Source: CBFDBF01 sp050287965 (GTDB taxonomy: Bacteria > Pseudomonadota > Gammaproteobacteria > Chromatiales > Chromatiaceae). From it: 64,000 nucleotides of DNA. The stretch spans positions 248,001 through 312,000 of the forward strand of contig JBNKCX010000041.1 of assembly GCA_050287965.1 (NCBI GenBank). The letters are read 5' to 3'. Below are positions 19,973 through 28,805 of the stretch, one piece after another. Under the pieces are notes generated by a model, which had not been told where the DNA came from, ran no database searches, and worked only from the letters and a program-made list of their open reading frames with translations. Each line of letters opens with the position of its first letter. Within the stretch, counting starts at the first letter, position 1. Position numbers and translations under genes: made by a program.

Positions 19973-21258
19973 CGGTTTTCTCCCGAAGACCGCCTCCTTG
20001 GTCTGCGACGTCGACGCGATTTACCATCGTTCCCATGTTCGTGGGTCATCCGGTTGCGCTCCTCTTCATCCGCCTCCTGGAAACGCGTCCACCACTCGGC
20101 CAATTCCGTATCCGCTTCTCCCGACTCGGCCCGCAATAAAAGAAAATCATAGCCGGCTCTGAATTTCGGATGGGTAAGAAGACGGTGCGGACGCTTACCG
20201 CCCCGCTGGGCAAATCGATGCTGCATCCCCCAAATATCCCGCATCGGATAACTGATCCGTTTCGGAATGGAGACACAACGCTGTTGTTGGGAGAGAATTT
20301 CCGACGCAGCCTGCTGCATCGCCGATTGCATCGATTCACCGGTGGCGCTGATTTCCTCGGCCAGCCGACGTACCGGTTCCCACAGAAGCACCGCAAACAG
20401 AAATGCCGGGGTAACAGGTTTATCTTCCTGCACCCTGTTATCGGTATTTTTCAGTCCAATGGCGACAAACGTTATGGGGAACTGCTGCTCTTCGTGGGCC
20501 AGACTCTCTTCCGTAGCCGGGAAAAGCCGTCGAAACAGATCGTAGTGCCGCAGCTTCTCAAAGGTATGCAACGCACTTCCGCCCAGAAACAGTTTCAGCA
20601 CTTCTTCGAACATACGCGCCGGCGGAACATCCTCCAGGAGTTCTCCCAAGCGAAACAGCGGCTCTTCACAGGCGGGATTAATATTGAATCCCAGTTTCGC
20701 CGCAAATCTGACCGCGCGGAGCATCCGTACGGGATCTTCACGATAACGCTGTTCCGGTTCCCCGATCAGCCTCAGCACTCCCTGCTGAAGATCACGCAAA
20801 CCCCCTGCATAATCGATGACGGAGAAGTCCTCTATGTCGTAATAGAGGGCGTTGACGGTAAAATCCCGGCGTAGCGCGTCCTCCTCTATAGTGCCGTAAA
20901 CATTATCCCTCACCAGTCTGCCGTTTTCGGTCAGCCGTTCCCCCTCTCCATCGTTCATGCTCCGGAAGGTGGCAACCTCGATGAACTCCCGCCCGAAATG
21001 GACGTGAGCCAAGCGGAAACGCCGACCGATCAGACGACAATTGCTAAAGACATTTTTGACCTCCTCAGGCCGGGCATCGGTGGCCACATCGAAATCTTTC
21101 GGTTCCCGTCCCAGCAGCAGATCGCGCACTCCGCCACCGACCAGATACGCCTGGTAACCGGATTTTCTCAGTCGATACAACACCTTGAGGGCGTATTCAC
21201 TGATATTTGCCCTGGATATGTTGTGTTCCGGGCGCGGGATTAGGGTTGGCGTTACGAT
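19969..21258 (-). CDS. pcnB: Poly(A) polymerase I, probable AUC start
   Basis: A nucleotidyltransferase-fold poly(A) polymerase that adds 3' tails promoting RNA decay. The catalytic loop LVGGGVRDLLLGREPKDFDVAT, RRDFTVNALYY, RYREDPVRMLRAVRFAAKLGF, and a basic C-terminus (RRRRRPRRRSS) are clear. Only a GTG at 21183 is a standard start, but it lies inside the conserved ALKVLYRL helix and has no ribosome-binding site. The conserved IPRPEHNISRANISEYALKV sequence is encoded upstream without any ATG, GTG or TTG, and the frame closes at a TAG (21270-21268). ATC at 21258 has AGGA seven bases upstream, giving 429 residues. E. coli pcnB is known to start at AUU, so a near-cognate start is plausible. Confidence 0.9.
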   Translation of the reverse strand: MVTPTLIPRPEHNISRANISEYALKVLYRLRKSGYQAYLVGGGVRDLLLGREPKDFDVATDARPEEVKNVFSNCRLIGRRFRLAHVHFGREFIEVATFRSMNDGEGERLTENGRLVRDNVYGTIEEDALRRDFTVNALYYDIEDFSVIDYAGGLRDLQQGVLRLIGEPEQRYREDPVRMLRAVRFAAKLGFNINPACEEPLFRLGELLEDVPPARMFEEVLKLFLGGSALHTFEKLRHYDLFRRLFPATEESLAHEEQQFPITFVAIGLKNTDNRVQEDKPVTPAFLFAVLLWEPVRRLAEEISATGESMQSAMQQAASEILSQQQRCVSIPKRISYPMRDIWGMQHRFAQRGGKRPHRLLTHPKFRAGYDFLLLRAESGEADTELAEWWTRFQEADEEERNRMTHEHGNDGKSRRRRRPRRRSSGENR

Positions 21259-21349
21259 TTTTCTATCCTAAATCAATACGAAATAACCATTCACTGCGGT
21301 TATTGTCCACCTTATTTGCTGGAATCCAGGAAACGACGCCACCCTGATC

Positions 21350-21377
21350 TTGAGTGCGGCGCCGGCAGGCGTATAAT
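21350..21377 (+). promoter_or_regulatory. Sigma-70 promoter of the tRNA-Glu gene
   Basis: TTGAGT (21350-21355) and a consensus TATAAT (21372-21377) are separated by 16 bp. The -10 box lies 20 bp before the mature 5' end of the tRNA at 21398. The spacer is GC rich. Confidence 0.8.
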
Positions 21378-21397
21378 ACACCTCCCTGCAGCATTAC

Positions 21398-21473
21398 GCT
21401 CCCTTCGTCTAGTGGCCTAGGACGCTGGCCTCTCACGCCGGTAACAGGGGTTCGAGTCCCCTAGGGAGTACCA
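21398..21473 (+). tRNA. tRNA-Glu (anticodon CTC)
   Basis: A 76-nt tRNA including encoded CCA. The acceptor stem GCTCCCT/AGGGAGT has a closing G-T pair. The anticodon stem CTGGC/GCCGG closes loop CTCTCAC with anticodon CTC (reads GAG). The T arm is CAGGGG-TTCGAGT-CCCCT-like. D-arm TCGTCTAGTGGCCTAGGA is typical of bacterial tRNA-Glu. A glutamyl-Q tRNA(Asp) synthetase (gluQ) elsewhere in the window is unrelated to its charging. Confidence 0.97.
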
Positions 21474-21498
21474 ATTTTCCAATCGGTCTGAATCTTTT

Positions 21499-21525
21499 GA
21501 ACAAGCCCGGGATCAGGGCTTGTTC
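21499..21525 (+). terminator. Hairpin after tRNA-Glu
   Basis: A perfect 10-bp inverted repeat, GAACAAGCCC and GGGCTTGTTC, with a 7-nt loop lies 25 bp after the tRNA. It is not followed by a strong T-run, so it could be a terminator or a processing hairpin. Confidence 0.7.
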
Positions 21526-21650
21526 ACTGTCCGCTCTCCTTTCAAAGCGGTACTCCTGCATATTTACCGACCCTTTTCGTTGCATTTTCAGGGGCCAATA
21601 CAGTATATAATCTCATTGTTGAAAACACCCTACAGGGATTGTCCCCACAG

Positions 21651-22067
21651 ATGAAGCTGTTCATAGGAAACTTTACCGGAAAAGAACACCTGTCCAGGCT
21701 GGCGAAACTTCTGCGGCGTTACGGATACCATAGCGACACCAAGTACATGGTCACGAAACTGAAATCCGGCGAACAGCGGTTCTACGCCGTCGTTGAAATG
21801 TCATCGGAACGGCTGGCCAACAAACTGTCCAAAAAGCTCGCCAATGCCAAGGAACTGGAAACAAAGCTTATTATCCGGGAGTATAAACAACGCTCCTACA
21901 GCAATGAACGCCGCGCCCTGGGCTGGCGCGACCGGGAGTGGTCCGGAATTGAACGGAGAATCGAAGAACGGCGCCGGAACGGTGAGAGCAAGCGGCGGAA
22001 AAAACGGCGTGAGCCGGAACGCGGCTACCAGGTTCGCGAGTTCAACGGAATCAGTTTCGATTCCTGA
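21651..22067 (+). CDS. Small RRM-like RNA-binding protein with Arg-rich tail
   Basis: A 138-residue protein. The first strand KLFIGNF fits the RNP2 pattern of an RNA recognition motif. QRFYAVVEM at about residues 45-53 is placed like RNP1 (basic, then aromatics). After ~75 the chain becomes strongly basic, with LGWRDREWSGIERR and a run of Arg/Lys/Glu. This suggests a small RNA-binding protein, though a true RRM fold is inference. The ATG at 21651 is preferred over an in-frame TTG at 21639. It is the only plus-strand protein gene in the 19-33 kb stretch, and follows the tRNA after a hairpin. Target unknown. Confidence 0.75.
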   Translation: MKLFIGNFTGKEHLSRLAKLLRRYGYHSDTKYMVTKLKSGEQRFYAVVEMSSERLANKLSKKLANAKELETKLIIREYKQRSYSNERRALGWRDREWSGIERRIEERRRNGESKRRKKRREPERGYQVREFNGISFDS

Positions 22068-22093
22068 AGGATCTCAAGAAGGTTGCGACGCTA

Positions 22094-22546
22094 TCACGAC
22101 AACAGTTGCGTCAGGTAACCCACCGACAGCTCATAGATACCAGGCCTTTTCGATTCCCTCGGCCCGGCCACATTGAGCACCGCTACGCGGTTTTCCAGCA
22201 ACCACCGGAGTGTCTCTTCCAGATCAGCATCGCGATCCGGCTCCGCCACCAGACAGGGTCGGTGCAGTTTCGCCGCCAACACCCGTGTGAACTCGGTACC
22301 CCCCTCCAGGGGGCCGGTGTTAAGTATCAGAGTCGCATCGGATTCCCGAACGTTAAGGCTGGTACGAGTGCTGTATCCTCTTCCTTCGGTCTCCTGCAGC
22401 GGGTAATGATCGGCGATCCGGCCATCTTCGGCACGGCGTCCTCGGGGACACCATCCGCCACAGGAAATACCGAGCTTCAGGGCCACATCCAGCGCCGCCC
22501 TATCCACACCGCTCTGTCCCCCGGAAACGATCTTGATCACTCTCAT
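22094..22546 (-). CDS. cpYpsA-like SLOG / putative molybdenum carrier family protein
   Basis: A 150-residue Rossmann-like protein opening IVSGGQSGVDRAALDVA, the family signature. It also has GWCPRGRRAEDG and GGTEFTRVLA. The family was named putative molybdenum carrier from structure-based similarity; more recent comparative work places it with SLOG nucleotide-binding proteins. No enzymatic activity can be assigned. It starts 33 bp after the pdxJ stop on the same strand, where acpS sits in many gammaproteobacteria. Confidence 0.82.
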   Translation of the reverse strand: MRVIKIVSGGQSGVDRAALDVALKLGISCGGWCPRGRRAEDGRIADHYPLQETEGRGYSTRTSLNVRESDATLILNTGPLEGGTEFTRVLAAKLHRPCLVAEPDRDADLEETLRWLLENRVAVLNVAGPRESKRPGIYELSVGYLTQLLS

Positions 22547-22579
22547 CTATGGTCTCATTCTTCCGAATACCGGAAACGA

Positions 22580-23317
22580 TCAGGCGCTAATCAACCGTTT
22601 CATTTCGGCAACGGCGGAGGCCAGCCCGGAAATAACGGCCCGGGAAATTATTGAATGCCCGATATTCAGCTCCCGTATCCCGGGAATAGCCGCGATGGCC
22701 CTTACGTTATGATAGTCCAGCCCATGCCCGGCATTTACCAGGAGACCGAGATGTTCTCCCAGTCGCACCGCGGATCTGATACGTTCCAGCTCCCAGTTGC
22801 GCTGCTCTGCGGTCCCGGCATCGGCATAGTGACCGGTATGGATCTCCACCACCGGTACCCCACAGGTCTTCGCCGCCTCCAGCTGCTCCGGTTCAGCGTT
22901 GATAAACAGTGATACACGGATACCTGCTTCCGCCAGGGTCCCGCAATAGTCCCGCAGATAGGAAAGGTTTGCCGCCACATCCAGTCCCCCTTCCGTGGTC
23001 AACTCCTCCCTCTTTTCCGGAACGATGCAGCAGTCCTGGGGTTTCATCCGTGATGCTATGGTCAGCATCTCCTTTGTCGCCGCCATTTCCAGATTCATGC
23101 GCGTCTGCAGGACCTCCCGAAGAAGCTCCACATCGCGATCCTGAATGTGGCGACGATCCTCCCGAAGATGAACGGTTATGGCATCCGCACCCGCCTGCTC
23201 CGCGATCAAAGCGGCCTGCACCGGCTCCGGGTAACGGGTACCCCGGGCCTGGCGAAGTGTCGCCACATGATCGATATTGACGCCCAGCAGGACGTCCTGA
23301 TTTATTTCGTCAGTCAT
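22580..23317 (-). CDS. pdxJ: Pyridoxine 5'-phosphate synthase
   Basis: A 245-residue TIM-barrel enzyme closing the pyridine ring of vitamin B6. GVNIDHVATLRQARG at the N-terminus, DAITVHLREDRRHIQD, CCIVPEKREELTTEGGLDV, HTGHYADA and LVNAGHGLDYHNV are all family motifs. The start overlaps the recO stop by 8 bp. It ends the lepA-...-recO-pdxJ operon or reads on into the SLOG gene. Confidence 0.97.
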   Translation of the reverse strand: MTDEINQDVLLGVNIDHVATLRQARGTRYPEPVQAALIAEQAGADAITVHLREDRRHIQDRDVELLREVLQTRMNLEMAATKEMLTIASRMKPQDCCIVPEKREELTTEGGLDVAANLSYLRDYCGTLAEAGIRVSLFINAEPEQLEAAKTCGVPVVEIHTGHYADAGTAEQRNWELERIRSAVRLGEHLGLLVNAGHGLDYHNVRAIAAIPGIRELNIGHSIISRAVISGLASAVAEMKRLISA

Positions 23318-24032
23318 TCTTTTTGCAACTTGATACCTGAAATAGTTCCCGGCTCTTCAGTACGCGTCCCCCAAGATGATGGGCAATAACCCGCCTCATG
23401 AGTTCCCGAGCCTCTCTCCAACCGTCGTTATCCAGCCGCTGCTCCCTACCTGCAAGCTGCAGCAGAGTGCGGCCGCTGACGGTCCAGACACGACCACAAT
23501 CCTTGACCGGTCCATGTTCCGGCTGATAATGGTAACGCCCATCCGGTTCAATTGGCATACCCGTCTCGGCCTCGTGTTCCAGCAGCATCCCATAGCCGAG
23601 CTCATGCAATAACTCTATTTCAAACCGTCGCAACACCCGGTCCGGGTTTTCGCCCTGTTTCAAGCGTCCCAGCACGTCCGCATATACCTCAAACAGGCGT
23701 TCATGGGGATCATCCCGTTCGAGCAGATTCATCAACAGTTCGTTGAGGTAAAAACCGCAGAACAGGATCCGTCCCTGCAGCTGAGATTGCTCTCCTGTGG
23801 TTTCAAAGGCGCTAAGCGTCCTTACCTCGCCACGTCCGGAAATCCGGATCAAAAGCGGTCGAAATGGTTGTAATTGCGCGGCATCAACCTTGCGCGCTGA
23901 ACGCACTCCCTTGGCGATGGCCGGGAAACGGCCCTGCTGGGGGGTAAAACATTCCAGCAGCAGACTGCTGTCGGAATAGGGTCTGCGGTGAAGGATATAG
24001 GCGGGAAATAAACGGGCGCGTTCCTGGTCCAT
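23310..24032 (-). CDS. recO: DNA repair protein RecO
   Basis: A 240-residue RecF-pathway mediator that helps load RecA on SSB-coated DNA. The N-terminal OB fold reads AYILHRRPYSDSSLLLECFTPQQGRF (shortened) followed by KGVRSARK. FYLNELLMNLL and the middle helical region FEIELLHELGYG are typical. The usual zinc-binding cysteines are not evident, as in many gammaproteobacterial RecO proteins. It lies between era and pdxJ in the conserved order. Confidence 0.93.
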   Translation of the reverse strand: MDQERARLFPAYILHRRPYSDSSLLLECFTPQQGRFPAIAKGVRSARKVDAAQLQPFRPLLIRISGRGEVRTLSAFETTGEQSQLQGRILFCGFYLNELLMNLLERDDPHERLFEVYADVLGRLKQGENPDRVLRRFEIELLHELGYGMLLEHEAETGMPIEPDGRYHYQPEHGPVKDCGRVWTVSGRTLLQLAGREQRLDNDGWREARELMRRVIAHHLGGRVLKSRELFQVSSCKKND

Positions 24033-24059
24033 AACCGGGGCCTGCTGACACCATATGCT

Positions 24060-24959
24060 CTATTCGCCGTATCCGAGGCGACTGAGTGCGCTCTCATCAC
24101 TGGACCAGCTCTTCTTGATCTTGACCCAGAGATTCAAGTAGATCTTCTTTTCAAAGAATTTCTCCATTTCAAGTCTGGCGTTTTTTGCCACCTCTTTAAG
24201 TGCCTCTCCCTTACTGCCGATTATGATGTTCTTCTGCCCCGGCCGCTCCACCCAGATTAACGCGTCGATACGATAGAGGTTACCTTCTTCCTCAAACTTC
24301 TCGATCTCCACCGTCAATGCGTAGGGGATCTCCTTGGAATAACGCCGGGTAAGCTGCTCACGGATCAGTTCCGATGCGAAAAACCGCTCTGATCTGTCTG
24401 TGAGCTGATCATCCGGAAACAGATTAATCCCTTCCGGAAGCGCCGCAAGAACCCGTTCCTCCAGCAACGCCACATTCTCACCATTCTTCGCGGACAGCGG
24501 AATCACTTCCCGAAAAGCGAACTTCTCAGCGGTCTCCGAGAGAAACGGCAACAAATCATCCCTACGTTTAATCCGATCAACCTTGTTGACAACGAGAATC
24601 GCCGGAGCATTGGACCGTTGCAACGCATCCAGCACGACCGCATCCTCCTCTGTCCAGCGCAGCGCCTCCACTACGAAGATCACCAGATCCACATCCGAAA
24701 GAATGGCCCGAGCGGTGCGATTCAGGTAGCGGTTCATTGCCTGTTCGCCGCGCTGATGGATACCCGGAGTATCAACATAGATGACCTGGCCCCCACTAGA
24801 GGTTTTCACCCCCAGTATGCTGTGCCTGGTTGTCTGGGGTTTGCGAGAGGTGATCGCCAGTTTTTGGCCGATAAGCCTGTTCAGCAACGTGGACTTACCG
24901 ACATTCGGGCGGCCGACAATAGCGGCATAGCCGCAGCGATTTATCCGGTCATCAACCAT
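24060..24959 (-). CDS. era: GTPase Era
   Basis: A 299-residue ribosome-maturation GTPase that binds 16S rRNA near its 3' end. G1 GRPNVGKST at about 15-23, the switch TTRHSILG, G3 DTPG, G4 NKVDR and a C-terminal KH domain (EGNLYRIDALIWVERPGQKN, then GSKGEALKEVAKNAR) are visible. The ATG at 24959 (MVDDRINR) matches the family length. Upstream in-frame starts would extend into rnc. It overlaps the rnc 3' end by 8 bp. Confidence 0.97.
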   Translation of the reverse strand: MVDDRINRCGYAAIVGRPNVGKSTLLNRLIGQKLAITSRKPQTTRHSILGVKTSSGGQVIYVDTPGIHQRGEQAMNRYLNRTARAILSDVDLVIFVVEALRWTEEDAVVLDALQRSNAPAILVVNKVDRIKRRDDLLPFLSETAEKFAFREVIPLSAKNGENVALLEERVLAALPEGINLFPDDQLTDRSERFFASELIREQLTRRYSKEIPYALTVEIEKFEEEGNLYRIDALIWVERPGQKNIIIGSKGEALKEVAKNARLEMEKFFEKKIYLNLWVKIKKSWSSDESALSRLGYGE

Positions 24960-25632
24960 TACTTTGAATAGACTCCAGCGCTTTGCCGGCTGCATCCTGC
25001 TCCGCCTTCCGGCGACTGCCGCCGCGTCCGATGATTTCCAGCCCCAAAGCCTCTACCATACACTTCACCACAAATGTCTGCGCATGCTGATCACCCGTGG
25101 TATCAATGGTTTCATAGCTGGGGAGATTCATCTGCCGCGCCTGCAGATACTCCTGCAATCGTGTTTTTGCATCCTTTTGCTGGGAATCCGGCGATAGCGT
25201 CTGCACACGTTCTTCAAACAGATCCAGAATTACGGAACGAATGGAGGGATATCCGCCATCTAGATAAATCGCCGCAAACAGCGCTTCCAAAGCGTCGGCC
25301 AGAATCGAATCACGGGACTGCCCACCGCTTTTCAATTCTCCCGGGCCCAGCGCCAGGTACGTCCCCAGCTCGAGTTGCCTTCCCACCTCCGCCAGGGCCT
25401 CCCTCCTTACCAAACCGGCCCGCAACCGGCTAAGCTGCCCTTCATCCGCCGATGGGAAGACCTGAAACAGTTCATCCGCAATCACGAACCCCAGAATGGC
25501 ATCACCCAGAAACTCCAGTCTCTCGTTGTTGGGGCTGCCCGCGCTCCGATGGGTCAGCGCGGTTTCTATAAGTTTACCGTCGGTGAATTGATAACCGATG
25601 GCTCGGCAGAGCCGATCTATCGAGCCCCTCAA
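24952..25632 (-). CDS. rnc: Ribonuclease III, TTG start
   Basis: A 226-residue double-strand RNA endonuclease acting on rRNA precursors and other duplexes, equal in length to E. coli RNase III. The signature NERLEFLGDA lies at 36-45. The second acidic cluster is in DALEALFAAIYLDGG, and a C-terminal dsRBD covers ~155-226. The start is TTG at 25632, whose bases overlap the preceding stop (TTGA), so translation is likely coupled to the DUF4845 gene. No ATG fits. Confidence 0.96.
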   Translation of the reverse strand: MRGSIDRLCRAIGYQFTDGKLIETALTHRSAGSPNNERLEFLGDAILGFVIADELFQVFPSADEGQLSRLRAGLVRREALAEVGRQLELGTYLALGPGELKSGGQSRDSILADALEALFAAIYLDGGYPSIRSVILDLFEERVQTLSPDSQQKDAKTRLQEYLQARQMNLPSYETIDTTGDQHAQTFVVKCMVEALGLEIIGRGGSRRKAEQDAAGKALESIQSNG

Positions 25633-26006
25633 TTAGACACCAACTCCACACTGTTATCGAACTTGATCAGAATATCTATGTTCCCCGCCATATTCTTTCT
25701 GACTTCATAGGCGATGCGGACCGTCAACACTCCAGGCTTTTTATCAACATTAATACTATCCCCTTTGATATCACGGATACCATTGGTATTAAGCCGCGCC
25801 ATAACCATGCCCTTAACCTGTGCTCTTGTCTTCTGCGTGATGAGCGGCTCCTCCTTCAGTGAATTCAGAACCGACTCCACCGAGTGATGTTCCAGGTAAA
25901 TCGGAATGATCTTAAAACCCAAAAATACAAAAAAACCGATCAGGAACAGTACCGTCAACCAACCCAAGCCGGTCATTCCTCTCTGTCTTCTGATTCCTCG
26001 CTGCAT
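25629..26006 (-). CDS. DUF4845 single-pass membrane protein
   Basis: A 125-residue protein with one N-terminal transmembrane helix (GLGWLTVLFLIGFFVFLGF) preceded by a basic segment, resembling a type IV pilin-like N-terminus. The rest is a small soluble domain, probably outside the cytoplasm. The family is found between lepB and rnc in many gammaproteobacteria and has no known function. The ATG at 26006 has GGAGG eight bases upstream. A GTG five codons earlier is unlikely. Confidence 0.85.
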   Translation of the reverse strand: MQRGIRRQRGMTGLGWLTVLFLIGFFVFLGFKIIPIYLEHHSVESVLNSLKEEPLITQKTRAQVKGMVMARLNTNGIRDIKGDSINVDKKPGVLTVRIAYEVRKNMAGNIDILIKFDNSVELVSN

Positions 26007-26021
26007 AAGACAAACCTCCAC

Positions 26022-26876
26022 TTAATCGATTCCCTCGCCCATTCTCTCCCAGGCAACCGGAAAACCGGACCGTTCCGAATCCCAGCTCATCCAGATAGCA
26101 AAAGCCCTGCCGACCAGATTCTCTTCCGGAACAAAACCCCAGCAACGACTGTCGTTGCTGTTATCCCGATTGTCACCCATCGCGAAATAGTGCCCTTCCG
26201 GTACCGTGATCGCCCCACCGCTGAGCACCTGACAGCTTGGTGGACTATCCGGCGCACGAGGGTTAACCAGAATAGCGTGTTCCAGGCTGCCGAGTTTCTC
26301 GATACCCTCCAGAGCACCGGTCATTCCGGCCCCGGACCCACTACCCTGGTATATGCCGATAGGTATCTGCGGGGCCGGCTCGCCGTTTATAAACAACGTT
26401 TTATTCCGATACACGATATGGTCACCGGGCAGACCCACTACCCGTTTAATATAGTCAATAGACGGCTCCTTGGGATAACGGAATACTATTACATCACCCC
26501 GTTGCGGCTCACCGATCTCTATTATCTTGGTGTTCAATACCGGCAGCCGGATACCATAGGCATACTTGTTCACAAGAATAAAATCACCCACCAGCAACGT
26601 GGGCATCATGGAACCGGAGGGAATGCGAAAGGGTTCCACTAGAAAAGATCGCAACAGCAGCACCAGCAGTATGACCGGGAAAAAGGAGCGCGAGTACTCT
26701 ACGAGGAGCGGCTCTTTGCCGGTCTTTTTTTCCTCAAACTCGCCCGCTTCAACAAAATCCTCTGGTTCAGTCGCCCGGCTTTCCCCGCGCGGTCGAAATA
26801 CTACGGCGTAAAGCAACCAGATCCCTCCGGTACCGACGGTCAGCAACACCAGCAGTAATGAAAAATCAAAATCCAT
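26022..26876 (-). CDS. lepB: Signal peptidase I
   Basis: A 284-residue inner-membrane serine protease removing signal peptides of exported proteins. Two N-terminal membrane segments lie at about 5-26 and 64-82. The nucleophile Ser89 is in IPSGSMMPTL and the general base Lys144 in DYIKRVVGLPGD. GHYFAMGDNRDNSNDSR is box E. The ATG at 26876 has GGA five bases before it; an ATG two codons upstream lacks a site. It lies 35 bp after lepA, as usual. Confidence 0.96.
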   Translation of the reverse strand: MDFDFSLLLVLLTVGTGGIWLLYAVVFRPRGESRATEPEDFVEAGEFEEKKTGKEPLLVEYSRSFFPVILLVLLLRSFLVEPFRIPSGSMMPTLLVGDFILVNKYAYGIRLPVLNTKIIEIGEPQRGDVIVFRYPKEPSIDYIKRVVGLPGDHIVYRNKTLFINGEPAPQIPIGIYQGSGSGAGMTGALEGIEKLGSLEHAILVNPRAPDSPPSCQVLSGGAITVPEGHYFAMGDNRDNSNDSRCWGFVPEENLVGRAFAIWMSWDSERSGFPVAWERMGEGID

Positions 26877-26911
26877 AAGCATCCAATAGTAAAGAATAGT
26901 TGCCGGAAAAC

Positions 26912-28720
26912 CTATTTATTATCCTTGCCCACCCTCAATACAGCAAGAAAAGCCTCTTGCGGAATCTCCACTTTTCCCACCTGCTTCATCCTTTTCTTAC
27001 CGGCCTTCTGTTTTTCCAGGAGCTTCCGCTTACGTGTCACGTCCCCGCCATAGCACTTGGCGGTCACATTCTTGCGCAGCGCTTTGACGGTGGTTCGCGC
27101 GATAATCTTACTGCCGATAGCCGCCTGAATCGCCACTTCGAACATCTGCCGCGGGATGATCTCCTTCATCTTTACCGTAAGCTCCCTTCCCCGCGATTCG
27201 GCGTAATCACGATGCACAATGAGGGACAAGGCATCCACCCGCTCGCCGTTTATCAGGATATCGAGCTTGACCAGCGGCGCGGCTTCGAATCGCTTGAGTT
27301 CATACTCGAAGGAGGCAAACCCCCGACTCACCGATTTCAAGCGGTCAAAAAAGTCCAGCACAACCTCGTTCAGGGGAAGTTCGTAGACCACCTGGACCTG
27401 CCCTCCCAAGTACTGCAGATTCTTTTGCGAGCCCCGCTTCTCGATGCAGAGATTGATCACGTTCCCGAGATGATCCTGGGGCACCAGGATATGTGCTTCA
27501 ATAATCGGCTCCCGTACCTCCTGGATGCGACTGACTTCCGGCAGGTCCGCGGGATTATCGATCTGGAAGGTATTACCGTCACTGGTCACCACCTCGTAGA
27601 TAACCGTAGGTGCCGTGGTTATCAGATCGAGATCATACTCCCGTTCCAAACGCTCCTGAACGATTTCCATATGCAGCATGCCAAGGAATCCACAACGGAA
27701 GCCGAATCCAAGGGCCTGCGAGGTCTCCGGTTCATAGTGCAGGGCGGCGTCATTAAGTTTCAGTTTCTGCAGCGCTTCGCGCAGATCCTCGTAATCGTCG
27801 GTACTGACCGGATAAAGCCCTGCAAATACCCGCGGTTTCATCTCCGCGAAACCCGGCAGGGGTTTCGCCGCCTTACGGTCCAGCAAAGTGATGGTGTCGC
27901 CGACCGGCGCCCCGTCAATCTCCTTGATACCGGCAACAACAAAACCCACCTCGCCGGTACCGAGTTTCGGACGCGCCTCCTGCTTGGGTGAGAATACACC
28001 CACCTTTTCCACCTGGAAGCTGCGTCCGGTGGACATGATATATATCTTGTCTTTTGGACGAATAACGCCGTTTACCACTCGAATCAATGAGATTACACCC
28101 ACATAGCTGTCAAACCAGGAATCTATGATGAGTGCTTGTAACGGATCCTGCTCCTGCCCGACAGGCGGTGGAATCTTCTCCACCAGCTTTTCCAGCAGTT
28201 CCGGAATCCCGGCTCCGGTCTTGGCACTTACCCGCAGAGCGTCACCTGCTTCCAGACCGATAATCTCTTCGATTTCGTTTATAACCCGTTCCGGTTCAGC
28301 CGCCGGCAGATCGATCTTGTTCAGCACCGGCAACACCTCGAGGCCCTGCTCGATGGCTGTATAGCAGTTGGCGACACTCTGGGCCTCCACGCCCTGGGCC
28401 GCGTCCACCACCAACAGCGCACCCTCACAGGCCGCCAGGGAACGGGAGACCTCATAGGAAAAATCCACGTGGCCCGGAGTATCGATAAAATTGAGTTGGT
28501 AATGCTGGCCGTCCCGCGCCTGGTAGTCGAGGGTTACGCTCTGGGCCTTGATGGTTATTCCCCGTTCCCTCTCCAGATCCATGGAATCGAGAACCTGCTC
28601 CGCCATCTCCCGCTCAGTCAGCCCACCGCAGATCTGGATAAAACGGTCCGCAATGGTGGATTTGCCGTGGTCGATATGGGCAATGATGGAAAAATTGCGA
28701 ATGTGGCGGAGATCACTCAT
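26912..28720 (-). CDS. lepA: Elongation factor 4
   Basis: A 602-residue ribosome-associated translational GTPase that can back-translocate or remodel stalled ribosomes. G1 AHIDHGKST, switch RERGITIKA, G3 DTPGHVDF and NKIDLP are present, and the C-terminal LepA-specific domain ends in KRKLLEKQKAGKKRMKQVG (shortened). It is the first gene after the terminator at 28806-28838, so a promoter for the lepA-lepB-DUF4845-rnc-era-recO-pdxJ unit should lie in 28721-28805. Confidence 0.97.
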   Translation of the reverse strand: MSDLRHIRNFSIIAHIDHGKSTIADRFIQICGGLTEREMAEQVLDSMDLERERGITIKAQSVTLDYQARDGQHYQLNFIDTPGHVDFSYEVSRSLAACEGALLVVDAAQGVEAQSVANCYTAIEQGLEVLPVLNKIDLPAAEPERVINEIEEIIGLEAGDALRVSAKTGAGIPELLEKLVEKIPPPVGQEQDPLQALIIDSWFDSYVGVISLIRVVNGVIRPKDKIYIMSTGRSFQVEKVGVFSPKQEARPKLGTGEVGFVVAGIKEIDGAPVGDTITLLDRKAAKPLPGFAEMKPRVFAGLYPVSTDDYEDLREALQKLKLNDAALHYEPETSQALGFGFRCGFLGMLHMEIVQERLEREYDLDLITTAPTVIYEVVTSDGNTFQIDNPADLPEVSRIQEVREPIIEAHILVPQDHLGNVINLCIEKRGSQKNLQYLGGQVQVVYELPLNEVVLDFFDRLKSVSRGFASFEYELKRFEAAPLVKLDILINGERVDALSLIVHRDYAESRGRELTVKMKEIIPRQMFEVAIQAAIGSKIIARTTVKALRKNVTAKCYGGDVTRKRKLLEKQKAGKKRMKQVGKVEIPQEAFLAVLRVGKDNK

Positions 28721-28805
28721 ACAATGGCCGAATCCTGGAGCACTGAATCCCGGAGGGGAGTTACTCCAGTATTTATTGACTTTAAGTTTATACTGTATCT
28801 GATTG

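Noticed and set aside
26900..27991. A 363-codon open frame on the plus strand inside lepA
   Set aside because: It lies entirely antisense to lepA, whose protein is unmistakable, and its translation matches no fold and has no ribosome-binding site.
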